A DNA stretch of 31,060 nt from Phycisphaerae bacterium (GCA_016935885.1 JAFGQA010000127.1:1-31060), one strand, 5' to 3'. Counted from the stretch's first letter, positions 22,487-30,461 are shown. Notes: generated from the sequence alone by a model not told the origin. Translations and numbers: made by a program.

Positions 22487-23530
22487 CTAGTCCGTATCGA
22501 AGACCGTCTCGACTCGATCGACGTAGTAGTCATAGTCACGCAGAGGAAGGAAGCTCGAGCTCTCCCTGCTGCGGAGAATGACGAAGCATAGCACGAAGGC
22601 GAACATGACTGCCTGAAGCAGGACGACCAGGGACAAGCCAAAGGAGTACGTCGCCCATCCGGGGATGGCCAGTTCGGTCAGCAGCCGGACGGCCACGACA
22701 CAGCCGAGCCCGATGAGGGCCAGGCAAATCAGGGCCGTCGTGGCGATCAGCAACCGCACGCCGACGATGTCACCATAGACCGATATGGCGCTGAGCCCGT
22801 GCGTGACCAAGCCGACGAAGTCCATCTTCGACTGGTCGTCGAAGCGCTCGGCCCGGTGCGTTGGGATGCTGTCGTACGGCGTGCGCGATCGATAGACCGC
22901 CGCGGCGTAGTGGTTCCAGAGTTCCGCCATGACGACGAGCCGCTTGAGGACGCAGCGGGGGATGACGCTGTAGTTACCCACGCGGACACGGTAACCGGTG
23001 AGGATCCAATGCAGACCCCTATAGAGCTGGTAGAACACGCGGAACAACAGACTTTCCGATCGGCGTGTGCGTTCGGCGAAGATCGTCTTCCGATCGCCTC
23101 CTTGCTCGCATTTGAGGAGCAGGCGTGGGATGTCCTGCGGATCGTCCTCGCCGTCGCCATCCATGACCAGGAGCAGGCGACATCTCAACTTGCGCTCTGC
23201 GTAGGCCAGTCCGATGGCGATCGCCCGCTGATGACCGAGATTGCGGCGCAGTGCCAGCACGTCCACGCGTTGAAGCGCCTTGAACACCTGCCCGGGGAAG
23301 TCCACCGCCGGGGTCGCCGTGGAACCGTCGTCAACGATCAGGACGCGGGCAACGCGACCACACTCGCACAACACCGCATCGATCTGCCGCAATAGCTCCT
23401 GGAGGGCGACCCAGTCGTTGAAGACCGGGATGAGGATGGCCAGGTCCTCGGTGATCACAGGCGGCGTTGGGTTTCGCGGTAGGGTCGTTGAGGTTGCCGT
23501 GTCTTCCGGATGCCTGGCAATGGGGTCCAT
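22487..23530 (-). CDS. GT2 family glycosyltransferase with C-terminal membrane helices
   Basis: A 347-residue, GtrB/DPM1-like polyprenyl-phosphate-type glycosyltransferase. Nucleotide-sugar binding fold: LAILIPVFNDW (about 30-40), VLIVDDGS (about 63-70), LALRRNLGHQRAIAIGLAYA and the DxD-type LLVMDGDGEDDPQDIP (about 118-133). Then comes a YRVRVGNYSVIPR segment. Two transmembrane helices near the C-terminus (LIATTALICLALIGLGCVVA, and SLVVLLQAVMFAFVLCFVIL) anchor it in the inner membrane. The last residues VDRVETVFDTD lie in sequence that is duplicated downstream. Likely role: transfer of a sugar to a lipid carrier for surface glycan or protein glycosylation, together with the methyltransferase next to it. 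The start at 23530 has no clear ribosome binding site. Confidence 0.9.
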   Translation of the reverse strand: MDPIARHPEDTATSTTLPRNPTPPVITEDLAILIPVFNDWVALQELLRQIDAVLCECGRVARVLIVDDGSTATPAVDFPGQVFKALQRVDVLALRRNLGHQRAIAIGLAYAERKLRCRLLLVMDGDGEDDPQDIPRLLLKCEQGGDRKTIFAERTRRSESLLFRVFYQLYRGLHWILTGYRVRVGNYSVIPRCVLKRLVVMAELWNHYAAAVYRSRTPYDSIPTHRAERFDDQSKMDFVGLVTHGLSAISVYGDIVGVRLLIATTALICLALIGLGCVVAVRLLTELAIPGWATYSFGLSLVVLLQAVMFAFVLCFVILRSRESSSFLPLRDYDYYVDRVETVFDTD

Positions 23531-23633
23531 CGGGGCTCAGTTCTCGTGAAGGGCCATTCGTATCTCGTGAAGCGAGATTCGTGAAGCGTATCTCCTTCCA
23601 CGTTTCAGACTTCGCGCGCCAGATTCAGTCGTA

Positions 23634-24035
23634 TCAATCCGCTGGCGCATGGCCCGATGTTATAGCAAAGTCCAGACTCGTCAAAACCGGCGGGTTCCTG
23701 CAAGACCTCATTTGCCCGCTTCGGGTGGATGCACCAAGGCGGTCCATCGACTTGCGGAGCGAATCGAGGGCGTGTTGGGTCATACCCACCACGGCGGCAT
23801 CGCGTTTGTTGAGACGGACGGGACGGTACCGCCGGGTGCCGAGTTCTCCCTTGATGGCACGCTCGATGAGCGATGCTCGGCGGATAATGGGTGAGGGCTC
23901 GAACGCTACGGAAGGCGACGCTCCGGTCTTGACTCCGCGCTCCCATGTCTGCCCGGCGGTTTGTAACAGGCATCGGCGCCGCCGGACGCAGCAGTCGGCG
24001 CGATCTTCCGGGACGCACGTAACGTCAATCCCCAA
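23634..24035 (-). CDS. Doubtful hypothetical protein, possibly a gene remnant
   Basis: A 133-codon frame with no recognised family. The middle (AFEPSPIIRRASLIERAIKG, ELGTRRYRPVRLNKRDAAVV, GMTQHALDSLRKSMDRL) has amphipathic, helix-like composition. The ends are Cys/Arg-rich and not protein-like. No ribosome binding site is seen. Other frames overlap it on both strands. I list it because part of it looks more like protein than the surrounding spacer. Confidence 0.22.
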   Translation of the reverse strand: MGIDVTCVPEDRADCCVRRRRCLLQTAGQTWERGVKTGASPSVAFEPSPIIRRASLIERAIKGELGTRRYRPVRLNKRDAAVVGMTQHALDSLRKSMDRLGASTRSGQMRSCRNPPVLTSLDFAITSGHAPAD

Positions 24036-24110
24036 TTGAAGATGCCAATTGCCACGCGGCGTGACCGGAACGAGACCGCCTTTGGAAGTCTATCCGAGAG
24101 CGGTTGCACA

Positions 24111-24190
24111 ACGCGGCCTCCGGCCACAGCCAAAGCGTGGCACGGGCGTCCCGCCCGAGACCCCACCGGCTTTGGCGCCGGTGTCACAGG
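24111..24190 (+). repeat. GGCCTCCGGCC / CCCCACCGGC palindromic repeat, copy 1
   Basis: It runs GCGGCCTCCGGCCACAGCCA, AAGCGTGGCACGGGCGTCCC, GCCCGAGACCCCACCGGC and GGCGCCGGTGTCAC. It aligns along its length with 30668-30745. Short stems form from GGCCTCCGGCC, GGGCGTCCCGCCC and CCGGCTTTGGCGCCGG. Confidence 0.7.
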
Positions 24191-24424
24191 TTTCTTCGCG
24201 GGACGCGAAGATTCCAATCGGCCGTACTACAGATGTTCAGACCGGCGGAACTCTCTTCCGTTCGGCACGACTCGGCGCGGAGGGGTTCCGTTGAACGGTC
24301 AGTCTGGGTAACCTCCTTGCCGGATACCTTGACGGCGAAGCCAGTAAGGATTAGCTAGAAGATCTCGGATTGGAATGAGCGGCCGGTTTCTTGACAGTTG
24401 ATGACGGGATAAGGCAGCAGGAAC

Positions 24425-27037
24425 ATGATCGCACAGCCTACGAAGACCAAGGAAGACAAGTGGGTGAGCACTTCTTGTGGAGGTTGCTACGCCCAATGCG
24501 GCATCAAGGCGCACGTCGTCGACGGCGTGGTGGTGGAGCTCGAGGGGAACCCCAACACGCCCGCCGGCTCCGGCCGGATCTGCGCGAAGGGCACGGCGCA
24601 ATTGATGACACTCTATGACCGGCACCGCGTGAACTATCCGGTCAAGAGAACGAACCCCCAAAAGGGTGTCGGCGTCGACCCCAGGTGGCAGCGGATCTCC
24701 TGGGAGGAAGCCCTCGATACCATCGTGACGAAGTTCAAGAACATGAAGGACCCGCGTGGGACCTACTTCCAGGCCACGACGGTGCAGACGAGTGAGATCC
24801 GCTTCGCGGTCATCGCCTTCATGCGAGCCTGGGGCTTCAAGAACTACTGGGTATCGGGCGGCGGGCTGTGGTGCGGCAACGGCGCCCACTTCATGAATGG
24901 CATTATGCACGCGGCGTGGTCAATCATCCCGGACTGGAACTACAACAACTACACGATCTACTTCGGCTGCTCCAAGGGGCATGGTGCGGGACACGCCGCC
25001 CTCCAAAGCGCTCAGTGGGTGGCCGACGCGCGGGCACGCGGAATGAAGGCGGTCGTCTTCGACCCGTTCTTATCCACCCAGGCTTCCAAGGCGCACGAGT
25101 GGGTGCCCTGCCGTGTGGGAACCGACGGCGCGATCGCGCTGGGGATGATCAACGTCATCCTCAACGAACTAGGAGTGTGGGATGCGCGATATCTTAAGCT
25201 GAAGACAAACGCCCCATACCTGATCAAGCCAGATGGACACTACGCGAGGGATTCCGAGACAAACAAGCCCCTCGTCTGGGACACCGAGGACGGCAAGGCA
25301 AAGACCTTCGACGACAAGTCCATCAAGGACTACGCCCTCGAAGGAACATACAAGGTGGACGGCACCGACTGCCACCCGTCGTTCCAGCTCTTCAAGGAGC
25401 ACGTAAAGAAGAATTATCCCCTGGACAAGGTCGAGAAGATATCCAGCGTGCCCGAGGCGACGATCCGCCGGGTGGCGAAGGAGTTCGCTGAGCACGCCCA
25501 GATCGGTAGCACGATCACGATCCACGGGAAGGAGCTTCCGTTGAGGCCCGCAGCGGCCATCTTCTTCCGCGGCAGCCAGGGTCACGTCAATTCCGGCTGG
25601 AATTGTCTGGAGATCGACCTGCTGAACCACATTGTGGGCGCCGCCGACGTGCCGGGCGGGGCCATGGGCCACGGGCCGCCCGTCTCCCATGGTCACCCCG
25701 ATACCGGCAAGCCAAACACCGTCCCGTACCCCTGCCCCGACGGCCTGATGACCGTGAAGGGTTGGGTGTACGACCATAAGCCATACCCTTTAAGAGAGCC
25801 GGCGCCGCCACAGCGGCTCGACCTCCAGGACATGTTTCCCTGCTCGGTCTACAACGCATTCACCATCTGCACGCCCGAGTGGGAGAAGTACATGGAGGAC
25901 TTCAAGATCGACTACCGCCCGGAGATCATGATCAACTTCGGCTCGAACTCCGTCATGACCATGGCCAACGCCGAGGACGTGACGGAGAACTTCCTGAAGA
26001 AGTTCGATTTCATCTTCTCGTTCAACATCTACCAGAACGAGTTCACCGAGGCGGTCGCGGATGTCGTCCTGCCCGACGCCTGCTTCCTCGAGCGGTACAC
26101 GCCGTGTGTCACCTTCCCGTCGACGTTCTGTCATCCCACTGGTATGGATCATTGGGTATGGCAGATACGACAGCCGGTGGTCGAGCCACTCCACGAGCGA
26201 CGCGACTTCAACGAAATGATGCTGGAGATCGCCAAACGGCTTGGCATCCAGGACAAGTACTACAAGGCCATCAACGACATCATCCCGGTGCGCTATGGTG
26301 GGGAGATGGCTGACGAGTACAAGCTCGATACCAGTGGTGATTACTCCTGGCCAGACATCGTCGACCGTGTGCTCAAGGACCGGCTCGGGTCGGAAAAGGG
26401 CCTCGATGCTTTGAAGAAGACCGGCCTGGAGAAGTGGCCCACCAAGGTCGAGGAGATGTACTGGCGGTGGTTCGTGCCTGTCCGGGTGCCGGTCTACTTC
26501 GAGTACTTCATCGAGGGCGGCGAGAAGCTCAAGGAGCTCCTCGCCTCGTACGGGCGCAAGGACATGGTCGATTACCGGTTCTACACGCCGCTGGCCGAGT
26601 GGTTCCCGTGTCCCTCGCATGAGGAGAAGAATCCCGAGTTCGATCTGTGGGCGTTTAGCTGGCGGCCGTCCTTCCACACGCAGTCCTCGACGCAGAACAA
26701 CCCATGGCTCGACGAGGTGTCCGTCAACGATCCGTTCGTGTACCTGATCCAGATCAACGCGGAGACAGGCAAGAAGAAGGGCCTGAAGGACCATGATGTC
26801 GTCTGCGTCGAGAACCCCGACGGGAAGCGGATCAAGGGGCCGGTGAAGCTCGTCGAGGGCATGCACCGCGAGCAGTTGGGGATCGCCGGCTGCCACGGCC
26901 ACTGGGCTCGGGGGACACCGATCTCACGGGGAAAGGGTCAGTTCTTCGACGACTTGATCAACCCTGACCTTAAGCACACCGACTCGCTGACCCAGGGATC
27001 GGACGCGTGTGTGAAGGTGAAGATATACAAGGCATGA
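24425..27037 (+). CDS. Molybdopterin oxidoreductase catalytic subunit (DMSO reductase/PsrA-type family)
   Basis: An 870-residue catalytic subunit expected to bind a molybdenum or tungsten bis-MGD cofactor and one [4Fe-4S] cluster. Cluster motif: C18-GG-C21-YAQ-C25 and C53 in GRICAKG. Cys150 in GGGLWCGNGAH is the likely metal ligand by position. Further family features: YFGCSKGHGAGHAALQ, KAVVFDPFLSTQASKAHEW, IFFRGSQGHVNSGWN, ADVVLPDACFLERY and a C-terminal molybdopterin-binding domain (KKGLKDHDVVCVENPDGKRI). Total length suits PsrA/PhsA/ArrA-like reductases, but the substrate cannot be told from sequence. There is no Tat signal: the N-terminus MIAQPTKTKEDKWVSTSCGG goes straight into the cluster motif. 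The start has AGCAGGA just upstream. It is followed by the FeS and NrfD-type subunits. Confidence 0.93.
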   Translation: MIAQPTKTKEDKWVSTSCGGCYAQCGIKAHVVDGVVVELEGNPNTPAGSGRICAKGTAQLMTLYDRHRVNYPVKRTNPQKGVGVDPRWQRISWEEALDTIVTKFKNMKDPRGTYFQATTVQTSEIRFAVIAFMRAWGFKNYWVSGGGLWCGNGAHFMNGIMHAAWSIIPDWNYNNYTIYFGCSKGHGAGHAALQSAQWVADARARGMKAVVFDPFLSTQASKAHEWVPCRVGTDGAIALGMINVILNELGVWDARYLKLKTNAPYLIKPDGHYARDSETNKPLVWDTEDGKAKTFDDKSIKDYALEGTYKVDGTDCHPSFQLFKEHVKKNYPLDKVEKISSVPEATIRRVAKEFAEHAQIGSTITIHGKELPLRPAAAIFFRGSQGHVNSGWNCLEIDLLNHIVGAADVPGGAMGHGPPVSHGHPDTGKPNTVPYPCPDGLMTVKGWVYDHKPYPLREPAPPQRLDLQDMFPCSVYNAFTICTPEWEKYMEDFKIDYRPEIMINFGSNSVMTMANAEDVTENFLKKFDFIFSFNIYQNEFTEAVADVVLPDACFLERYTPCVTFPSTFCHPTGMDHWVWQIRQPVVEPLHERRDFNEMMLEIAKRLGIQDKYYKAINDIIPVRYGGEMADEYKLDTSGDYSWPDIVDRVLKDRLGSEKGLDALKKTGLEKWPTKVEEMYWRWFVPVRVPVYFEYFIEGGEKLKELLASYGRKDMVDYRFYTPLAEWFPCPSHEEKNPEFDLWAFSWRPSFHTQSSTQNNPWLDEVSVNDPFVYLIQINAETGKKKGLKDHDVVCVENPDGKRIKGPVKLVEGMHREQLGIAGCHGHWARGTPISRGKGQFFDDLINPDLKHTDSLTQGSDACVKVKIYKA

Positions 27038-27150
27038 TGATTGACGATTGCGGATTGACGATTATGCATTGGGCAGTGGAAATGGGGAATACGGAGTGAG
27101 CCGTGATTCACAATCGTCAATCGTTAATCGCCAATAGTCATTCGTCAATG
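27038..27150. repeat. Inverted 7-nt-period arrays between the catalytic and FeS genes
   Basis: The left array after the stop codon reads GATTGAC, GATTGCG, GATTGAC, GATTATG, CATTGGG. The right array (about 27108-27150) read in reverse complement gives CATTGAC, GAATGAC, TATTGGC, GATTAAC, GATTGAC, GATTGTG. The arrays are complementary and could form a long stem around a loop of about 35 nt within the operon mRNA. Confidence 0.7.
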
Positions 27151-27167
27151 GTTCTGAGGTGTGATAG

Positions 27168-27797
27168 ATGCCACGTTACGGATTCGTCATCGATCTGAAG
27201 AGGTGTTACGGGTGTTATTCCTGCCAGGTGGCCTGCAAGGCTGCGAACCATACACCTCAGGGCGTTGACTGGGCCCGGTGTGTCCCGGCGGAAACGGGGG
27301 CGTTTCCCGCCGCCCTGAGACAGATGATACCCCTCGTCTGTCAGCAGTGCGCCGAGCCCGAGTGCCTGAAGGTGTGTCCTACCGGCGCTACCACGCAGGA
27401 CGAAAACGGCATCGTCCATGTGGACAAGAACCTCTGCATGGGATGCAAGTACTGCATCATGGCCTGCCCCTACGGCGCGCGCCAAACGGTGGAAGAGTGG
27501 AAGACCTACTTCCCGGATGCCGACGGTGGCCTCGATCCGTACGAGGCCTACGCCAAGGCGAAATGGGAGGAGAAAAACGGCTACGGTATCGCCACCAAAT
27601 GCGACTACTGCATGGACCGCGTGCAGGAAGGTCGTCAGCCGGCCTGCGTGGAGGCTTGCCCGGCCAAGGCCCGTTACTTCGGTGATCTTGACGATTCGGA
27701 GAGCGAGGTCTCGATCCTGGTCAGGCGCGAGCGTGGCTTCCAGCTCAACCCGGAGTTCGGAACGGATCCCTCCTGTTATTACTTGCCGCCAAGGTGA
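27168..27797 (+). CDS. Four-cluster [4Fe-4S] ferredoxin subunit (DmsB/PsrB-type)
   Basis: A 209-residue electron-transfer subunit. Sixteen cysteines form four cluster sites: CYGCYSCQVAC (13-23), CQQCAEPECLKVC (58-70), CMGCKYCIMAC (90-100) and CDYCMDRVQ with CVEAC (145-164). Clusters of this kind carry electrons between the quinol-handling membrane subunit and the catalytic subunit. No signal peptide is present, in line with the catalytic subunit. GAGGTG lies about 6 nt before the ATG. The gene is 130 bp after the catalytic subunit, across the inverted 7-nt arrays, and 93 bp before the NrfD-type gene. Confidence 0.95.
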   Translation: MPRYGFVIDLKRCYGCYSCQVACKAANHTPQGVDWARCVPAETGAFPAALRQMIPLVCQQCAEPECLKVCPTGATTQDENGIVHVDKNLCMGCKYCIMACPYGARQTVEEWKTYFPDADGGLDPYEAYAKAKWEEKNGYGIATKCDYCMDRVQEGRQPACVEACPAKARYFGDLDDSESEVSILVRRERGFQLNPEFGTDPSCYYLPPR

Positions 27798-27804
27798 GGA
27801 TGCA

Positions 27805-27850
27805 GTGAATAGCGAGTTGTGAATAGCGAATAGCGAATAGCGAATGGGCG
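27805..27850 (+). repeat. GAATAGC heptamer array
   Basis: Steps of seven: GTGAATA, GCGAGTT, GTGAATA, GCGAATA, GCGAATA, GCGAATG. It begins 7 nt after the ferredoxin stop codon and lies before the NrfD-type gene. It is the fourth locus in this window with a 7-nt period, with a different unit sequence. Confidence 0.75.
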
Positions 27851-27890
27851 TGCCTCTGCTGTGTGAGCATCAGAAAGTTGGAACCTCGAA

Positions 27891-28820
27891 ATGCTACCCA
27901 ATCTGAAAGCACAATCTAAATGGAGTTGGCTGGTTGCCGCGTACCTCTTTCTCGCCGGGCTCGGCGGGGGCGCCTACGTTACGGGCGTCGTGGCCGATTA
28001 TCTCGGAGACGAGTGGGCCGGCATCTCGAAGATTGGCGTCTGCCTGGGATTCCCCTGCGTCCTGGCGGGATGCGCCTTCCTGATCGCCGATCTGGGTTCG
28101 CCGGCGAACTTCTGGCGGGCCGCCATGCGCCCCAATACTTCCTGGATCGCCCGGGGCACGCTCATCATTACGGTCTTCATGATCCTGGGAGCCATTCACG
28201 TCGCTTTCTGGCTGTGGCCGTACGACAGACTCGCGGGGGCGGAGGGCGCGGGCGTGCGCCACTTCGTCGGTGCTCTGGGCGTCGTGTTCGCCTTCGGCAC
28301 GATGATCTACACGGGCATCTTGCTGGCGGCCTCACGGCCCATCGCCTTCTGGAGCACGGCGCTGCTGCCGCTGCTGTTCCTCGTGTCCGCGCTCTCGACC
28401 GGCATCATGGCCGTCGTCTTGTTGGCATCGCTGGCGGGCAGCACATTCGCGGGTCCGATCCATAGCCTAGCGCGAATCGACATCTTGCTGATCATCCTGG
28501 AGATGTTCGTGCTCGCGTTCTACCTCCAGGGCACGCACCGCGTCCCCGAGTCTCGGGCCTCGGCCCAGCTTGTGCTCACCGGCTCGGTTGCGCCGCTGTT
28601 CTGGTGGGGCGTGGCGACGTGTGGGCTGACCGTTCCTTTGGTGCTCGATCTGTTGGGGTCCCACGCAACCGCGGGAGGCGGCTGGGCATGGACCTTTGCC
28701 TTCCTGGCGTCCATCAGCGGAATCGTCGGCGGCCTGATTCTCCGACAGGTTGTCCTCGCCGGCGGCATCCACGCGCCGTTGCGGGCGGGCCGCTTCGAGA
28801 TCGCCCTGCCGATCGTTTGA
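27891..28820 (+). CDS. NrfD/PsrC family membrane subunit
   Basis: A 309-residue integral membrane protein with about eight to nine helices. The start is LPNLKAQSKWSWLVAAYLFL, then AGLGGGAYVTGVVADYLG, a motif typical of NrfD/PsrC proteins (LAGLGGGAY). Later helices include LIIDLG-like (FLIADLGSP), TLIITVFMILGAIHVAFWL and VVLLASLAGSTFAGPIHSLA. It would anchor the complex and exchange electrons with the quinone pool. The ATG at 27891 has only a weak upstream site. Two bases after its TGA begins the second copy of a MITE-like repeat. Confidence 0.92.
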   Translation: MLPNLKAQSKWSWLVAAYLFLAGLGGGAYVTGVVADYLGDEWAGISKIGVCLGFPCVLAGCAFLIADLGSPANFWRAAMRPNTSWIARGTLIITVFMILGAIHVAFWLWPYDRLAGAEGAGVRHFVGALGVVFAFGTMIYTGILLAASRPIAFWSTALLPLLFLVSALSTGIMAVVLLASLAGSTFAGPIHSLARIDILLIILEMFVLAFYLQGTHRVPESRASAQLVLTGSVAPLFWWGVATCGLTVPLVLDLLGSHATAGGGWAWTFAFLASISGIVGGLILRQVVLAGGIHAPLRAGRFEIALPIV

Positions 28821-28822
28821 CC

Positions 28823-28961
28823 GTTAGGCAACGCGTAGGAATGACACGAGCCATTGTGCCACTTGGCAGGCTGGCTCGCTGACTTGCTGGCTGGCTGGCT
28901 TGCCGTTTGGCGGACCTGCCCGCAGGCCAGCGGGGCGACCGTTTACGTTATTGCCGCGCGG
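28823..28961. mobile_element. MITE-like element with terminal inverted repeats, copy 2
   Basis: It starts GTTAGGC two nucleotides after the NrfD-type stop codon. The left end (CGCGTAGGAATGACACGAGC) and the right end (CGTTTACGTTATTGCCGCGCGG, from about 28938) are homologous to the ends of the copy at 7204-7322. The centre is richer in GGCTGGCT tandem units. The terminal repeats are less perfect than in copy 1, so it is older or decayed. Confidence 0.7.
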
Positions 28962-29011
28962 TCTCGTAGCTGTCGACCGCGGGCTTTCAGCATTCAGCCA
29001 TCGGGGGTGGC

Positions 29012-29033
29012 ATGGGTCAACTTGTTGACCCGT
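29012..29033. terminator. 18-bp perfect palindrome between converging genes
   Basis: GGGTCAAC TT GTTGACCC (29014-29031), with G-T pairs extending it on both sides. It lies between the NrfD-type gene (plus) and the LAB_N gene (minus). No T-tract follows. It could be a bidirectional terminator-like hairpin or an operator-type site. Confidence 0.4.
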
Positions 29034-29168
29034 GTGCCCGGACTACGGAGCCACTGCGGCATTCATCGGGCTGCAAGCCGGGTCAGCAGGGCCAACCGTC
29101 AACTGCCGTAGACCTGGTACATCCGCGTCGGCACGGATAGCATCTGCACCCGCACGCACCGGGTCGGC

Positions 29169-29624
29169 TCAATCTTCGTCCAAAGGAATCTTCAACTCGG
29201 CGGAGTCCGGGGACACGATGGGAAAACCGGAGTCCTGCTCCTCGCGGCTGGTGCCAGGCTCGTATTTGAGCTTGTCCTGCGCGCGGCGGATCAACATCAT
29301 AAGCCGAAGACAAATAAGCGTGTTGACGAATTGGGCGATGACAAACACCAGATAATGGTGCCGGGCGGCGTAGAGCAGGAGCATCAGCGTCGCGATCGTG
29401 CCCAGATAGCCGACCGCGGGGGGAATCGTGAGCATGTGGCGCCGGCGCGAGGCGATCAACTGCACGACGAGACAGGCGACAAGGAGAACGGGCGCACACA
29501 ATCCGAAGATCAGCCAGCCGGGGGTTACGTGTTCCAGTCCCATAGCTTCCAATGAGTGGGTCAAATTGAGCACGCCGTCGGCCGGGGCCTGGGCGATCAG
29601 CAAGTTGGAGAAGACCGCGATCAT
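29169..29624 (-). CDS. LAB_N domain membrane protein (lipid A biosynthesis N-terminal-like)
   Basis: A 151-residue membrane protein. The central part (about 34-110) matches the LAB_N pattern: an initial helix (GWLIFGLCAPVLLVACLVVQ), a basic SRRRHMLTIPPAVGYLG link, TIATLMLLLYAARHHYLVFV and IAQFVNTLICLRLMMLIRRA. It differs from canonical members by lacking the W and FxxRxxxQW residues near the first helix. The C-terminus is hydrophilic and acidic. Such stand-alone domains are found near lipid-modifying genes; the biochemical role is unclear. Its ATG overlaps the upstream phosphatase stop (ATGA, 29621-29624), implying coupled translation. Confidence 0.78.
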   Translation of the reverse strand: MIAVFSNLLIAQAPADGVLNLTHSLEAMGLEHVTPGWLIFGLCAPVLLVACLVVQLIASRRRHMLTIPPAVGYLGTIATLMLLLYAARHHYLVFVIAQFVNTLICLRLMMLIRRAQDKLKYEPGTSREEQDSGFPIVSPDSAELKIPLDED

Positions 29625-30247
29625 GGTGTGGATCGAGCTCCCGGACTCTGTGGTTGAGCAGGTTGCGTGCTCGCCGTTCTCGATCGAGCGGGCTTGTACT
29701 GCCTGAGTTGTTCGAGGATCACCGCTTGGCGATCAACGTCGAACTTGCGATCGAGCATCTCCTCGATTGCTCGCTCGACGGTCCAGCCCTGCCGCTCGAT
29801 CCGATAGAGGGCACACAGGTAACCGGTCCGGTGACGCCCTGCGGAACAATGCACAAGCACCGGCTGATTGTCCGGGTCGTCGACACACTCGAAGAATGTC
29901 TGGACCTGATCATCGGGGATCGGCTGGCGGCTCTGGATCGGGATATGGACGACATTGAGGCCCTGCTCGCGGGCGAACTCGATTTCATTCTGAACGTCGT
30001 CGCTTGTTCCCTCGCGAACGATCAGCACCGTTCGGATGCCGGGATTGTCCATGAGGTTCTTGATCTGTCGCGTTGTGGGCTGGGCGGATCGGTAGAGGAC
30101 GCCCTGCACGACGGGTCCCAGCCGTTTGGGGAATCTGCGAAAGAAAGGCTGGTTGTTCAGGACCGGGATGCTGACGCCGATCAGGACCAGGATAACGATG
30201 CCGACGGCGACGTTGCGGCGTGTCTTTGTCGGAGGTTTGCCGGCCAT
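29621..30247 (-). CDS. Dual-specificity-type phosphatase with N-terminal membrane anchor
   Basis: A 208-residue protein. One transmembrane helix (about 12-30, VAVGIVILVLIGVSIPVL) is followed by a cysteine-phosphatase domain. The signature HCSAGRHRTG places the nucleophile Cys at 134 and the phosphate-binding Arg at 140 (CX5R). A general-acid Asp probably lies in the PDDQVQ region or the nearby loop. VLYRSAQPTTRQIKNL near residue 50 is typical of DSP-type phosphatases acting on tyrosine, phosphoinositides or lipids. The tail is Ser/Pro/Gln-rich. It precedes and overlaps the LAB_N gene, and a lipid-phosphate substrate would fit that partner, but this is inference. Confidence 0.88.
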   Translation of the reverse strand: MAGKPPTKTRRNVAVGIVILVLIGVSIPVLNNQPFFRRFPKRLGPVVQGVLYRSAQPTTRQIKNLMDNPGIRTVLIVREGTSDDVQNEIEFAREQGLNVVHIPIQSRQPIPDDQVQTFFECVDDPDNQPVLVHCSAGRHRTGYLCALYRIERQGWTVERAIEEMLDRKFDVDRQAVILEQLRQYKPARSRTASTQPAQPQSPGARSTP

Positions 30248-30461
30248 GGCGCATCCTGTGAGGCTCGACGGCGCTGGACGAGTGGATCAACAGACAGAGT
30301 CAATCATGGGACGCGATCGCGTCAGCAAAACCCACCCGCCGGATGCCGAACGGCAATCCAAGGTCAAGGTAGCCGAATCCTCGCGAGCAGGCAACCGTGG
30401 CCCCGGGGGCGCAGGCCAGGATGGGTCCGTGACGAGTCCGGTGGCATTGGGTCCTGTGTGA

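Larger units (their letters stand above)
23531..24424. other. Spacer between the divergent glycosyltransferase and molybdoenzyme genes
   Basis: About 890 bases. At 23546-23593 there are three TCGTGAAG units. Minus frame 23634-24035 (about 133 codons) contains a protein-like stretch (RASLIERAIKGELGTRRYRP, then VRLNKRDAAVVGMTQHALDS) that may be a decayed gene, but I do not recognise it. A palindromic repeat lies at 24111-24190. TTGACA at 24391-24396 could be a -35 element but has no matching -10. Confidence 0.4.

Noticed and set aside
22156..22641. 161-codon minus frame with repeated KRDYDCW...SVSRRSSRRTS blocks
   Set aside because: It is an out-of-frame reading of the duplicated glycosyltransferase tail and its hairpins, not a protein gene.
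24391..24424. Full sigma-70 promoter for the molybdoenzyme operon
   Set aside because: TTGACA is present at 24391, but no -10 box lies 16-18 nt downstream.
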